Shown in pieces: positions 21,029 through 29,758 of a stretch of DNA of 64,000 nucleotides. The position numbers and the translations under genes were made by a program. The notes beneath the pieces were generated by a model, which saw only the letters and a list, made by a program, of their open reading frames with translations, was not told where the DNA came from and made no database searches. Each line of letters begins with the position of its first letter. Position 1 is the first letter of the stretch. The stretch is from Vibrio syngnathi (GTDB taxonomy: Bacteria; Pseudomonadota; Gammaproteobacteria; Enterobacterales; Vibrionaceae): the NCBI RefSeq assembly GCF_002119525.1, contig NZ_CP017916.1:3162001-3226000 (forward strand), written 5' to 3'.

Positions 21029-24000
21029 CTACCACGGAGTTCTACCGTTAAATTCGTTTAAATATTCACGTACTACCAACGTATTAATATGCTTCGCAGC
21101 TACGGGAGTTAAATTAATTTTTTGTTCCGTTTTAAACTGTTTGATGGTGTTAGGCATCACTTTACGTTCAAAATAGCTCTCGTTATTGAGCAGCTGCTGA
21201 TTGTTCAACACTTGCTCATCAGTTAACTGCTTGATTGCCGCTAGAGCTTCAAAAATACGGCGTTCAACTAAGTTTTCAGTGCTCTCAAACAGCTTACTAT
21301 GCTGGCCTTCTCCTCGCTTCCCCTCAAGGAGTCGCTTATGAGTTCTAGCGTACTTTTCATCACCTAAGTACTTAGCTTTATAACGGCTGTTTTCTTGGTT
21401 AAGCACCTTTACTCGCTCATGAATCTTTCGCAAAGCACCAATATTTTGGTCCATCTGTTCTTGACTTACTTCACTCAAATTCTTGGTTTTGAATAGGCGT
21501 TCTAACTCTTCTTTCAAAGCAATAAATTTCGGGTCAGCTTGGTCTATGTTGCCAGCCAAAGCCTCACGGGTTTTGCGTAAGGTGTTTTTAAGTTCGTCTG
21601 CTAACTTGAGTTCACTTTCACCGACCTTAGTAAACATAAAAACGACATCTTCTAGCGCTGCGTTTAGTAAGTTAGTGGTATCGGTACTGTTCTCAATTTG
21701 CTCTTTTAAGTTCAAGCTTCCCAAGTGATCATTTGTATATCTGTACAAGACGTTAAGTTTAGCGAAATCTAACTCTTGAAGCTGCTCAGTATCCCCTTGA
21801 AGGCGGATGATATTATACAGGTCTTTTGCACTCTCTAAGGCTTTTTTTAAAGCGAGCATCTGCTTGCGATCTGAAATCTGGCTAATCTGCTGCTGGAACA
21901 ACTCACTGTTCTCTGTATCGAATTGGAACAGCACATCTTTTATGTGCTCAATCTCTTCGCACACTTCTTCATGACTTTTGAACAGGTTTGAATAGCTGTC
22001 CATTTCATCGCCAAGTTCACTTTTTAGCTCATCAAAGTAGGCTTTATTGGTCGCGTCAAACTCTGCACTAATATCAGCAAAATCGACCACATAGCCGTAA
22101 CGGAACTCTTTGTAGGTCCGATTTACACGTGTTAAAGCTTGAAGTAGGTTGTGCTTTTTAATGACTCGACCTAAATAAAGCTTTTTCAATCGTTTAGCAT
22201 CAAACCCCGTAAGCAGCATGTTGTAGACAAACACGAAGTCTATTTCGCCTGCTTTATATTGCTCTACCCACTCTTTACGCTCTTCCTTACTACCTACGTC
22301 ATGTAAAATCAGAGCTGCTGAATGTACCTGGCTATCTCGTTTTAACTTTTCATTGTAGCTAGCCCTTGGTTCATGAATAGCACTTTCTTTTATCAGAGCC
22401 TTTTCAGACTTAGAATTGGCAGGTAAAACAGGCTTGGTGGCATAAATAGCATTAAACTGTTTGAACAATTCTTTTGCTTGTTCAGAGCTATCACAAATCA
22501 CCATTCCACCAATGCTGTTATCTCCCCACGAAGAGCGGCTTTTTTCAAAGTCCTGAACGATGTAACTCAGCATAGGTTCTACGAATCTAGGATGGGCATA
22601 AGCTTGCTTTTTATCAATACTGCCTTGCAGCAACTCGACCTCTTGAAGAGCTTCACGCATTGCCATTACATAGTTACTAGCAATCTCTTCACGAATTAAA
22701 CGTAAGGTATAGCCATCAGCAATTGACGCATTGTAGTAATACTTGTGGATGTAATTGCCAAAAATCTGTTTAGAGCTAAATGCTTTTGACTCTTTAGTTG
22801 GATCTTTATCCTTCTCCTCCAGAAGCAACGGAGTACCTGTTAAACCAATCTTAATTGCATTGGGATCTGACTGGGTAAGGTTGGCTAAGAAGCTACCTTT
22901 AGGGTTGTAGCTACGATGCACTTCATCTAAAAAGTAAACACGTTGGATATTAACGTCATAATCGACGGTTCGTAGAACACTAGGGTCATCTTCAAACTTC
23001 TGAATATTAACAACGGTGATCTCCGGCTTACCCGAGTCATTATGGATAACCTTAGTTGCCTTGATACTCTGAGCAAAAGCTTCTCTAGAGTTCACTGTAT
23101 GAACCATTAACCCACGACTCGTAAATTCACGCTGTGCCTGAATAAGTAGATCAATCCGGTCAACAATAAAATAAAATTTAGGGATTATGTGTTGCTTTTG
23201 ATAGTAATCGGTTAAGTGCCTTACGTTATAATAGGCCAGAGCCGTTTTTCCACTTCCCTGGGTGTGCCAAATAATGCCTTTCTTAATGCCTTCACTTAAC
23301 TTACTTTCAATCGCTTTGGTCGCGAACAGCTGCGGATAGCGCATCACGTGTTTTTGTAGACCATCGGTCTCTTTAACGTACGCTAGCGAATATCTCAGCA
23401 TGAACGCAAGGCGCTCTGGATTAAGAAGTGACGTGCATATTCTATTAGTTGGCGCATCATGGCCTTTGTTAGTGAGGAACTCAGGACTATGTTTAATAAC
23501 AGTGTAGTTATTATCTTTTAGAACAAAGTTCTCAGTATCATCAGCTAAAGGCTTAAGTAGCTTAGTAAGATTAAGAACTTCTTCTTCTCGGAAGTAGTTG
23601 AAGGTAGGCTTTGTATAAGATGAACTCGCATAGAACGCCCCTTGAATAGGCTCGGGGCTACCATCATCGTACTCCATGTTATTAGAAAACAGCATGAGCT
23701 GAGTAATGTTAACGAAGCGTCTAAATTTGGGGTTTTGGAAACGTTCATTGATTCGTTTTCGTTCATCTAGAACACCATCTTTATTATTTGGTTTTTTCAC
23801 CTCAATAAAGACTAAAGGCATACCATTAATGAGCAGAATGATATCTGGACGAAACTTTTCATCACCGTTCTTGTATGTAAGCTCTGTTACTACGTGTAGG
23901 CTATTTTTTGAGAAGTCATCAAAATCAATGAGCTTTGTACCGGAACGACTCGTCAGTTTTTCATAAAAAGCACGGCCAAGATCTTCATTGTCTAAGCTTA

Positions 24001-24205
24001 ACTTTAAGTCATCCAAGCAGCGTTCAACATCTCCATCATCCACGCCAGGATTAATACGCTCAATCGACTCTTTGAAGATATCCGGGAAAATGTTGGTATC
24101 AGTGCACCAAGTAGCCTGCTTTAAAGATAAATACTTATACCCTAGGCGGGTAAGGTGCAATATGGTTGGTATCTTTACCCGTGTATCTTCGTTTTGTTTG
24201 GTCAT
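21029..24205 (-). CDS. hsdR: Type I restriction enzyme motor/nuclease subunit HsdR
   Basis: A 1058-residue subunit with three parts. An N-terminal PD-(D/E)xK nuclease (PDIILLINGMPLVFIEVKKP, near 115-135) comes first. An SF2 translocase follows, with Walker A HTQGSGKT (near 316), DEVH (near 425), SGTP-like GLTGTPLL and motif VI QALTRVNRTY. A helical C-terminal domain binds HsdM. The ATG at 24205 is preferred over an upstream in-frame start at 24235, since CAGGAA precedes it. It is the first gene of hsdR-hsdM-hsdS-kwaA-kwaB. The system cuts unmodified foreign DNA after translocation. Confidence 0.96.
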   Translation of the reverse strand: MTKQNEDTRVKIPTILHLTRLGYKYLSLKQATWCTDTNIFPDIFKESIERINPGVDDGDVERCLDDLKLSLDNEDLGRAFYEKLTSRSGTKLIDFDDFSKNSLHVVTELTYKNGDEKFRPDIILLINGMPLVFIEVKKPNNKDGVLDERKRINERFQNPKFRRFVNITQLMLFSNNMEYDDGSPEPIQGAFYASSSYTKPTFNYFREEEVLNLTKLLKPLADDTENFVLKDNNYTVIKHSPEFLTNKGHDAPTNRICTSLLNPERLAFMLRYSLAYVKETDGLQKHVMRYPQLFATKAIESKLSEGIKKGIIWHTQGSGKTALAYYNVRHLTDYYQKQHIIPKFYFIVDRIDLLIQAQREFTSRGLMVHTVNSREAFAQSIKATKVIHNDSGKPEITVVNIQKFEDDPSVLRTVDYDVNIQRVYFLDEVHRSYNPKGSFLANLTQSDPNAIKIGLTGTPLLLEEKDKDPTKESKAFSSKQIFGNYIHKYYYNASIADGYTLRLIREEIASNYVMAMREALQEVELLQGSIDKKQAYAHPRFVEPMLSYIVQDFEKSRSSWGDNSIGGMVICDSSEQAKELFKQFNAIYATKPVLPANSKSEKALIKESAIHEPRASYNEKLKRDSQVHSAALILHDVGSKEERKEWVEQYKAGEIDFVFVYNMLLTGFDAKRLKKLYLGRVIKKHNLLQALTRVNRTYKEFRYGYVVDFADISAEFDATNKAYFDELKSELGDEMDSYSNLFKSHEEVCEEIEHIKDVLFQFDTENSELFQQQISQISDRKQMLALKKALESAKDLYNIIRLQGDTEQLQELDFAKLNVLYRYTNDHLGSLNLKEQIENSTDTTNLLNAALEDVVFMFTKVGESELKLADELKNTLRKTREALAGNIDQADPKFIALKEELERLFKTKNLSEVSQEQMDQNIGALRKIHERVKVLNQENSRYKAKYLGDEKYARTHKRLLEGKRGEGQHSKLFESTENLVERRIFEALAAIKQLTDEQVLNNQQLLNNESYFERKVMPNTIKQFKTEQKINLTPVAAKHINTLVVREYLNEFNGRTPW

Positions 24206-24388
24206 GATGTTCCTGCTCTGAAGTAAAGCCTTCATTCAATCTAAATTCCAGCCACACAGAGAATATTTGAAAATCTATCACCTGACCACAATTAGGTGCA
24301 TATATGAATCAATAACGTTAATCCTATCTCTTACCTGACCGTTGCAGGAACAACCAAATTAAAAACAAGACACTAGTTGGTTTTCATT

Positions 24389-24425
24389 CCACATCGCACC
24401 CTGCGAATCGCAACTTGCGATGTGG
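24389..24425. promoter_or_regulatory. 10-bp perfect inverted repeat upstream of hsdR
   Basis: CCACATCGCA (24389-24398) and TGCGATGTGG (24416-24425) are exact inverted repeats around 17 bases that contain the smaller palindrome GCGAATCGC. It lies about 180 bases before the hsdR start and has no T-run, so an operator or RNA hairpin in the leader is more likely than a terminator. No regulator binding it is identified. Confidence 0.55.
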
Positions 24426-24745
24426 ATAATCATGTCAGAATATTCAGGGGGAAATGAGCTAGTTAGTATCGAATTCATAACTGACGGGCATTCCTAATGC
24501 CAGCTAATGCTTCAATGATTTGTCTAGTGCTCAATCAACAATTTGATGAACTCAAGGCGTTCTGTTGGAGTTGTATATGTTGCTGATTGTCTGGTCGGTA
24601 GACATAATTTGATCAGTTTCTAGAAAACTTCTGGACAAAACGGTTTAGGGTTGCAGACCTAAACCGTACAGTTAGGATAAGTAGAATTTAGAGTTCTGTG
24701 AAGAACTGTACATAGATAGACAAAGTGATCGCCTAGAAAAGCAAA

Positions 24746-24767
24746 AAAGGCGCAATAGCGCCTTTTT
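24746..24767. terminator. Bidirectional terminator in the hsdR-HEPN gap
   Basis: AAGGCGC pairs with GCGCCTT around AATA, with A and T runs on both sides. It lies between two divergent genes, where a terminator is not expected, so it probably ends an unrecognised transcript. Confidence 0.75.
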
Positions 24768-24775
24768 GAAGGATT

Positions 24776-24829
24776 GGTCTCGAGCCTTCTCGGGATTAGA
24801 CCTCAGCAGATAGGGGAGACCGTTTTTTT
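24776..24829 (+). terminator. Structured element with alternative pairings and T7 tail
   Basis: GGTCTC (24776-24781) can pair with GAGACC (24816-24821), which is followed by G and seven T. The same left arm can instead pair with AGACC at 24798-24802, around an inner CGAG/CTCG hairpin. Mutually exclusive stems before a T-run resemble an attenuator or the 3' end of a small RNA. It lies about 80 bases before the HEPN gene. Function unknown. Confidence 0.5.
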
Positions 24830-24910
24830 CGGAATCAATGGCTTAGTGAACCATTAATTAAAATACTTTATGATTGTGAGAGTATAACATTAAATTCTGA
24901 GAATTCAATT

Positions 24911-26797
24911 TTGAGATTAGATAAAGGGTTAGAAAGAAGCAAGTTTACTAAACGTGAGTTGTTCTTCATGGAGTGTTGGTTCAGCCTGTGTCATCTACAT
25001 AGTTTGGATAATGACCGAGTCTCACATAACAACGTCCTAAACGCCACCAATGAGTTACTTCAACTCTACCTATTCAATGACAAGCATGGGAGTGTTGATA
25101 AGAGAGCTCTGGTGACACTGGAGATGGTTGAACTTATGGAGTCAGACCGTCAGCTTGAAAATGCTCTCCTCTTAGGGGTTCCCCAGCATATTTTAGCCTT
25201 GTGTGACAAAAAAATATTAAGAGATCCCACTAAATCTGCAGTTGAATGTCAGCGAGAGCTAGTGGTTAGTTTAGTTACTCAATTCAGAAGTCTTCTGATG
25301 GAGCACTATCGCTTTCTTGCTGCTGAAGATCTGGAGTATCTACTAAAAGCTGAACTTGGTGATAAAGAAACTGAAGAGAAAAGGTTTGAGAAAATCTACT
25401 CTGTCACGGAAGCACTAATCAGTCATGTTTTGACTCTAGGTATGACGGTTGCTGAATGTTTTATGCTGTACAAGAACTGCCTTAGCAGCGTTTCTACGTC
25501 GTTTGAGGAAGCTTTTTCTCTACTGAAGAAAAGTGTAACGAGAGCGCAGTCAATTTACCAAGTGTCTATCTTTTTGAGGAGCCAAAAGCTCTATGAACTT
25601 ATTGGTAAAGGGAGATCGCGGAAGTATCAAGACAGTGTATTTTATACTCTCGATGAAGAGGACATCACTGCTGATGAGACACTACCTACTGATATCAAGA
25701 AGCGAAAAAAATCGCTAGTGCAGGTCGATATCGAAGTCAGTGCAATATCGATTTTTTCTGCCAGAACACAAGCAGAATTCTCACTGAATCAATCGTTAGA
25801 CAGAATAACGTACATGGTAAAAAGAGAACCAATAGAAAGGTTGAATAGCTTTGGGGCAACTTTTCTTGATGGGAATGATAACGAAATTAAGAAGTTCTTC
25901 TACAACTTCGAGAAACCTTTACAGACATCTTTAGATCGATTGGGTGATGATGAGTTCGAGCTGTATATGGAAACAATGGATAGAGTGCAAAGGCAAGCGT
26001 CTAAAGAAACAATATCAAAAATTAATGCTGCTTTTCGTTACTTTCAAAATGGTGTTTCTGAAAGTAGTCAAGAGAGCCAACTAAGTTCTCTTTGGTCTGC
26101 TTTGGAGTCGATTACCCAAGGGGTCTCCAGTAAAGGAATGGGCAAAGATGAACATGTCCATTTCACAGTTTTACCATGTATTGCATTAGACTACCTAATA
26201 AAGCAGCTTTTTGCTCTCAAAGGGGTAAGTAAAAACCTTAACTGGAAGAACATCGAATTCGAAGGAAAAAGTGTTGAAATACAAACACTTAATTTAGGTA
26301 ACCTGTATGCACTTCTTAAAAATCAACATGTAAAGCAAGAGATTGTCCAAAGGTTAGACGACTATCCATATGCTCAGTATAAATTCTCAAGGTTTATTGA
26401 GCTATGCCAATGCCCTTATAAGTTGGCACTAAAAATGGGGGAGCATAAAAATAAGGTTTCTATGCAGCTCAGTAGGCTTTATCGATTCAGAAACGCTATC
26501 GTACACAACTCTCAGACCGGTATGCGGCTAGATATTATACTCGCAAATTTAGAGCACTATTTACGTAGTACCCTTAACGCAATGATCTACACCATGCATC
26601 ATGCGACTACTATCAGTTCTCCGGAAGAGGCATTCATTAGATATAGGCACATGTTCGAAGCTATTACAAATGAAATGAATCCACTTCAGGGGCTTACAAA
26701 TAAGAGCGCAATTGAGGGCATGAAGAAGCAGATTGAAAATGGAAATGCACCTATACGAGACTCGTTACTGACGAAGTGGTTAGAGGTACATCAATAA
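24911..26797 (+). CDS. HEPN-domain protein (Apea-like), probable defence effector
   Basis: A 628-residue protein of unknown precise function. Near the C-terminus RNAIVH (residues 527-532) matches the HEPN ribonuclease motif Rx4-6H. The preceding LSSLWSALESITQGV segment (near 395) is like the entry helix of Apea-like HEPN domains. The rest is helical and unrecognised. HEPN proteins with this motif often cleave RNA in abortive-infection systems. The start is uncertain: the frame opens with TTG at 24911, and the first in-frame ATG (24968) would remove 19 residues. It is a single gene facing away from hsdR, preceded by two terminator-like structures and followed by a hairpin at 26842-26876. Confidence 0.7.
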   Translation: MRLDKGLERSKFTKRELFFMECWFSLCHLHSLDNDRVSHNNVLNATNELLQLYLFNDKHGSVDKRALVTLEMVELMESDRQLENALLLGVPQHILALCDKKILRDPTKSAVECQRELVVSLVTQFRSLLMEHYRFLAAEDLEYLLKAELGDKETEEKRFEKIYSVTEALISHVLTLGMTVAECFMLYKNCLSSVSTSFEEAFSLLKKSVTRAQSIYQVSIFLRSQKLYELIGKGRSRKYQDSVFYTLDEEDITADETLPTDIKKRKKSLVQVDIEVSAISIFSARTQAEFSLNQSLDRITYMVKREPIERLNSFGATFLDGNDNEIKKFFYNFEKPLQTSLDRLGDDEFELYMETMDRVQRQASKETISKINAAFRYFQNGVSESSQESQLSSLWSALESITQGVSSKGMGKDEHVHFTVLPCIALDYLIKQLFALKGVSKNLNWKNIEFEGKSVEIQTLNLGNLYALLKNQHVKQEIVQRLDDYPYAQYKFSRFIELCQCPYKLALKMGEHKNKVSMQLSRLYRFRNAIVHNSQTGMRLDIILANLEHYLRSTLNAMIYTMHHATTISSPEEAFIRYRHMFEAITNEMNPLQGLTNKSAIEGMKKQIENGNAPIRDSLLTKWLEVHQ

Positions 26798-26841
26798 ACA
26801 AGATGTTTTAGATAGATTTGCTATAACGGGACAAAAAAGAA

Positions 26842-26876
26842 AAAGGTCTGATTGGTTACTAACCTCTCAGGCCTTT
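26842..26876 (+). terminator. Hairpin after the HEPN gene
   Basis: AAAGGTCTGA pairs with TCAGGCCTTT (one G-T pair), with an inner GGTT/AACC stem. The T-tail is short, so termination is likely but weak. Confidence 0.55.
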
Positions 26877-27360
26877 AAATTTGGCGACTCATCCCAAACT
26901 TGAACTGGGACTCGATTATGAGCTTAATCTAGTATTAGGAGCGGAGAAATGCTAACCAGAGAGCTTTTGACTAATTTCTGAATTTAACATTAGAAAAATC
27001 ATGAAAGCTCACTAGGTTAACGTGAAGATATTTGTCGTCGCCAACAGCTAATGATGACCGTGTTGGCATGTCTCTGGACAGAGTAAGCTTGCCACATTCG
27101 GTTCTTAGCTTTAACCTAACGTTGAGAGCCTCGGGTATCCCTGCTTTTTCTTGGAGTTACTACTTACTGTCTGATCAGAAGTAATGGTATCGAATTGAAC
27201 TTGGCTTAATTGCAAAGCAGACCACCGAGGACATACGATAGCCCGGCCCTCTTCCGCTTATAGAGTATTGACCACAGGTTACGCGTAATAGAGCCACTAC
27301 AATTAGTGGCTCTTGTCGTTTCTGGCATTCGGAAAAAAAGCCCCTACGCCATCGTTAAGC
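26877..27360. other. 484-base gap without a recognisable gene
   Basis: No convincing coding frame was found. The clearest structure is a perfect 10-bp stem, AGAGCCACTA (27290-27299) with TAGTGGCTCT (27304-27313). It sits before the end of the minus-strand small protein gene and may be a weak terminator for either strand. The rest could hold a small RNA, but nothing identifies one. Confidence 0.4.
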
Positions 27361-27648
27361 TTACTTATAGTACTGATAACGTCGTTTAGAATTATGCTTC
27401 CAACTTTTTGCTAGGTCATGCACATACGCCGGATAGTCATCCCACGGGTTAGCCAAAGATCTTCCTCGCGCAGCCCGTAGTTTAATCGGGTACCCTCTGC
27501 ACTCAATCATGTGAAGAAAGTAATAGCCCTTCTCCTGTTTTGTTGAAAAGTGCTTGTGGATTCCACTGCGAATGCTGGGATAAAAGCCCCAAAGATATTG
27601 ACGCTGGTATTTAATTCGTTTTCGGTACTGCTGTTTCAGTTTTTTCAT
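27361..27648 (-). CDS. Small, very basic protein of unknown function
   Basis: A 95-residue protein, rich in Lys, Arg and Tyr (starts MKKLKQQYRKRIKYQRQYLW, ends KHNSKRRYQYYK). An AGGAGG ribosome site four to five bases before the ATG makes translation likely. I recognise no family. The charge suggests nucleic-acid binding. It lies downstream of the helicase gene on the same strand with a gap of about 100 bases, so it could belong to that unit. Confidence 0.6.
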   Translation of the reverse strand: MKKLKQQYRKRIKYQRQYLWGFYPSIRSGIHKHFSTKQEKGYYFLHMIECRGYPIKLRAARGRSLANPWDDYPAYVHDLAKSWKHNSKRRYQYYK

Positions 27649-27750
27649 TTACCCTCCTGGCTTACATTACCTAGAAGGGGTCCTTTGCAAAGTAATTCAT
27701 TTCATCACCTCAACGTACTTATCATAAATCTAGCCCATGCTTTCCCCCGA

Positions 27751-29130
27751 TCACATGGAGGTAAAAGCCGAAATCACTCTCTGTTTAAATGCACCAAGCC
27801 GCAATTCATCAAACGTCCCTAGTGTTCCATAAAGGTTGTTTGAATTGCCCGTACGGCTTTCCCAGGATACTGTTGTGTCGATACTATTTAGAGGCTCTCT
27901 CGAAAGCTTAGCACTTAAATTATTCTGTCGATTAACTAGCTCTGTCTCCATTGGTTTTCCCATATTCACATAGATACAAGATTCTGGAATATCATCTTCA
28001 ATACGCTCTGCAAACTGAATGAGGTTTTGTTCCGCAAACGTAAATAGCCATGCTTGCCTAGCCATGGAAGAGTCTATACGAAGAATACGTCCTAGTACTT
28101 GTCTGAAATATAATTCCGTTTTGACAGAACTCATATGGCAGCACACTTGGAGTCTAGGTATGTCTGTCCCCTCACTTATCATTCCGACACTAACAATCCA
28201 TTGAGAGTCACCTTGTCGATAACGGTCTATTTCTGCGAGTGGTTCTTCATGCCTATAAGTGACAATTGAAACGGTTTGGCCAAACTTTAAAGAAAGTATA
28301 TCTTTGATAGCTTGAGCATGTTGAACCGACGCAGCAACAACTAATCCACCGGCATTGGAAGAGTCAATACGTATTTTTGCTAGCCGATCACATCCTAAAC
28401 CGAGTAAATACTCCATCGCTTCTTGGTTATGTATCACACTCTGATAAGACGCTTTCGTCTGTTTAAGCATCTCTAAGATCGATGAAAATGACTCCACTTT
28501 TTCGCTACTACAGACAGACAATTGCTCATTATCAACCAATACAATATTAGGTGCTCTACAGACACCATCATCAATAGCCTGTTTAAGGGTGTACTGGAAG
28601 TCGACAAGGAGCTGTCCGTCTGGGTCACTGTATTCACCCATAACAATAGGTAAAGAGTCAGAGCGCCACGGAGTCCCCGACATCGCAAGAGTATAGGTCG
28701 CTAGTCCCTGAATCTTAGTGAGCACTTGCTGCCCCCAGACGTTCGCATTTTCAAGCTCAGTCCCAGAACAATGGTGGATCTCATCAAATACAACAAACAC
28801 TCGATGATTACGTAACGTCTCCCAAAATTCATCGTTAAGAAATTGAATGGATTGATATGTTAACGACTGTCCGATAGAGCCTAGACCACCGTTAAAAGTG
28901 CAACTAAGAGTCTGAGAAAAGGTTTTTTTGATTCCCTCAGAAACCGTTAAAGATGGAGAGAAGCACAATACAAGATCGACCATATCATCATTAAGTAATC
29001 TTGATGCGACAGTTGCAGCGAGCACCGTTTTTCCAGAACCAGGCGTTGCTTGGCAAAAGAAGTGTTGCCGGTTTCCTCTGAACTTCTGCAACGCATCTTC
29101 AGAACATTCAACCTGCCACTGCCTCAACAC
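27751..29130 (-). CDS. SF2 DEAD/DEAH-box helicase, restriction-like
   Basis: A compact 459-residue superfamily 2 helicase. It has Walker A ATPGSGKT (about 28-35), DEIHH (near 115), motif III SGTP, motif V SEGTDIPRL and motif VI QVLGRILR (near 343). All motifs are intact, but no nuclease or other domain is fused, and the C-terminal about 90 residues are unrecognised. It starts at a GTG that overlaps the end of the upstream gene by seven bases, so the pair is co-translated. Stand-alone helicases coupled to small partners are common in phage-defence operons; the role here is inferred from that context. Confidence 0.8.
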   Translation of the reverse strand: MLRQWQVECSEDALQKFRGNRQHFFCQATPGSGKTVLAATVASRLLNDDMVDLVLCFSPSLTVSEGIKKTFSQTLSCTFNGGLGSIGQSLTYQSIQFLNDEFWETLRNHRVFVVFDEIHHCSGTELENANVWGQQVLTKIQGLATYTLAMSGTPWRSDSLPIVMGEYSDPDGQLLVDFQYTLKQAIDDGVCRAPNIVLVDNEQLSVCSSEKVESFSSILEMLKQTKASYQSVIHNQEAMEYLLGLGCDRLAKIRIDSSNAGGLVVAASVQHAQAIKDILSLKFGQTVSIVTYRHEEPLAEIDRYRQGDSQWIVSVGMISEGTDIPRLQVCCHMSSVKTELYFRQVLGRILRIDSSMARQAWLFTFAEQNLIQFAERIEDDIPESCIYVNMGKPMETELVNRQNNLSAKLSREPLNSIDTTVSWESRTGNSNNLYGTLGTFDELRLGAFKQRVISAFTSM

Positions 29131-29654
29131 GGTTGATTGCCCTCAGAAAGAGTTTTAAGAACATTCTCTAATCCATTCATCTTTCCAAGTAAGTGCGCAG
29201 AGCGTTCTCTTGCATGTTGTAACAATGGCATTAATCGGCTCTCGAGTTCAGGAAACCGACACCTTAATGATTGATATTCATCTATTTCACCAAGAACGAG
29301 CTCCAATTCACCTTTGTATTCATTACTCTCTCGAAATAACACGGAATAATCCGGTGTAGTCTGTTTTGTAGAAGCTTCTCGTTCAACTTTTCTTCGGGGC
29401 GCGGCTTCAAGCTCCATAAATTGCTCAGTTTGAAAGTATCTTTTGTTTCTTCCTTCTCCTTCACTGCGCAGCCAACCCCTTTGTTGGTATTGCCATATTT
29501 GCCGATAAACCTTCTTCCGAGCTTCATCAAGGTTTTGTGTACCATCCCCATCATTTAATGAAGCATCCCTTGCCTCTATAACAGAAAAACCATCCATTCT
29601 TTTTTCAATCAACAGCTTAAACATTACCGCACTGATTCTAGTAGAACGTTTCAC
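29124..29654 (-). CDS. Winged-helix-like protein with C-terminal coiled coil, helicase partner
   Basis: A 176-residue protein starting at GTG. Residues about 1-75 (ISAVMFKLLIEKRMDGFSVI ... IWQYQQRGWLRSEGEGRNKRYF) have the pattern of a winged helix with a wing hairpin. Residues about 105-175 are a charged coiled coil (ELELVLGEIDEYQ ... LGKMNGLENVLKTL). I do not recognise a named family. Overlap with the helicase gene and divergence from an XRE regulator suggest a DNA-binding or adaptor partner of the helicase. Function is inference only. Confidence 0.65.
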   Translation of the reverse strand: MKRSTRISAVMFKLLIEKRMDGFSVIEARDASLNDGDGTQNLDEARKKVYRQIWQYQQRGWLRSEGEGRNKRYFQTEQFMELEAAPRRKVEREASTKQTTPDYSVLFRESNEYKGELELVLGEIDEYQSLRCRFPELESRLMPLLQHARERSAHLLGKMNGLENVLKTLSEGNQPC

Positions 29655-29677
29655 TTACTGCCTACACCATTCAAAAA

Positions 29678-29696
29678 TACTAAGGATTGCTTAGTA
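29678..29696. promoter_or_regulatory. Operator 1 between the XRE gene and the helicase operon
   Basis: TACTAAG-GATTG-CTTAGTA is a perfect 7-bp inverted repeat with a five-base spacer. It lies 24 bases upstream of the divergent winged-helix gene. It shares the half-site ACTAAG and spacing with operator 2, which marks both as sites for one dimeric regulator, most likely the adjacent XRE protein. Confidence 0.8.
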
Positions 29697-29711
29697 TACA
29701 TAAATCAGTAA

Positions 29712-29730
29712 AACTAAGAAAATCTTAGTT
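29712..29730. promoter_or_regulatory. Operator 2 between the XRE gene and the helicase operon
   Basis: AACTAAG-AAAAT-CTTAGTT is a second perfect inverted repeat with the same half-site and spacer length, centred 34 bases from operator 1 and 28 bases before the XRE start. Confidence 0.8.
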
Positions 29731-29758
29731 ACATAGAGCCTATTAATATGAATTCTAA

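Noticed and set aside
24746..24829. Retron or CRISPR-like non-coding RNA
   Set aside because: No reverse transcriptase or cas gene lies nearby, and the structure fits terminators or an attenuator better.
27550..27822. Plus-strand 90-residue protein
   Set aside because: It is antisense to the well-supported basic protein and the helicase 3' end and has no ribosome site or family features.
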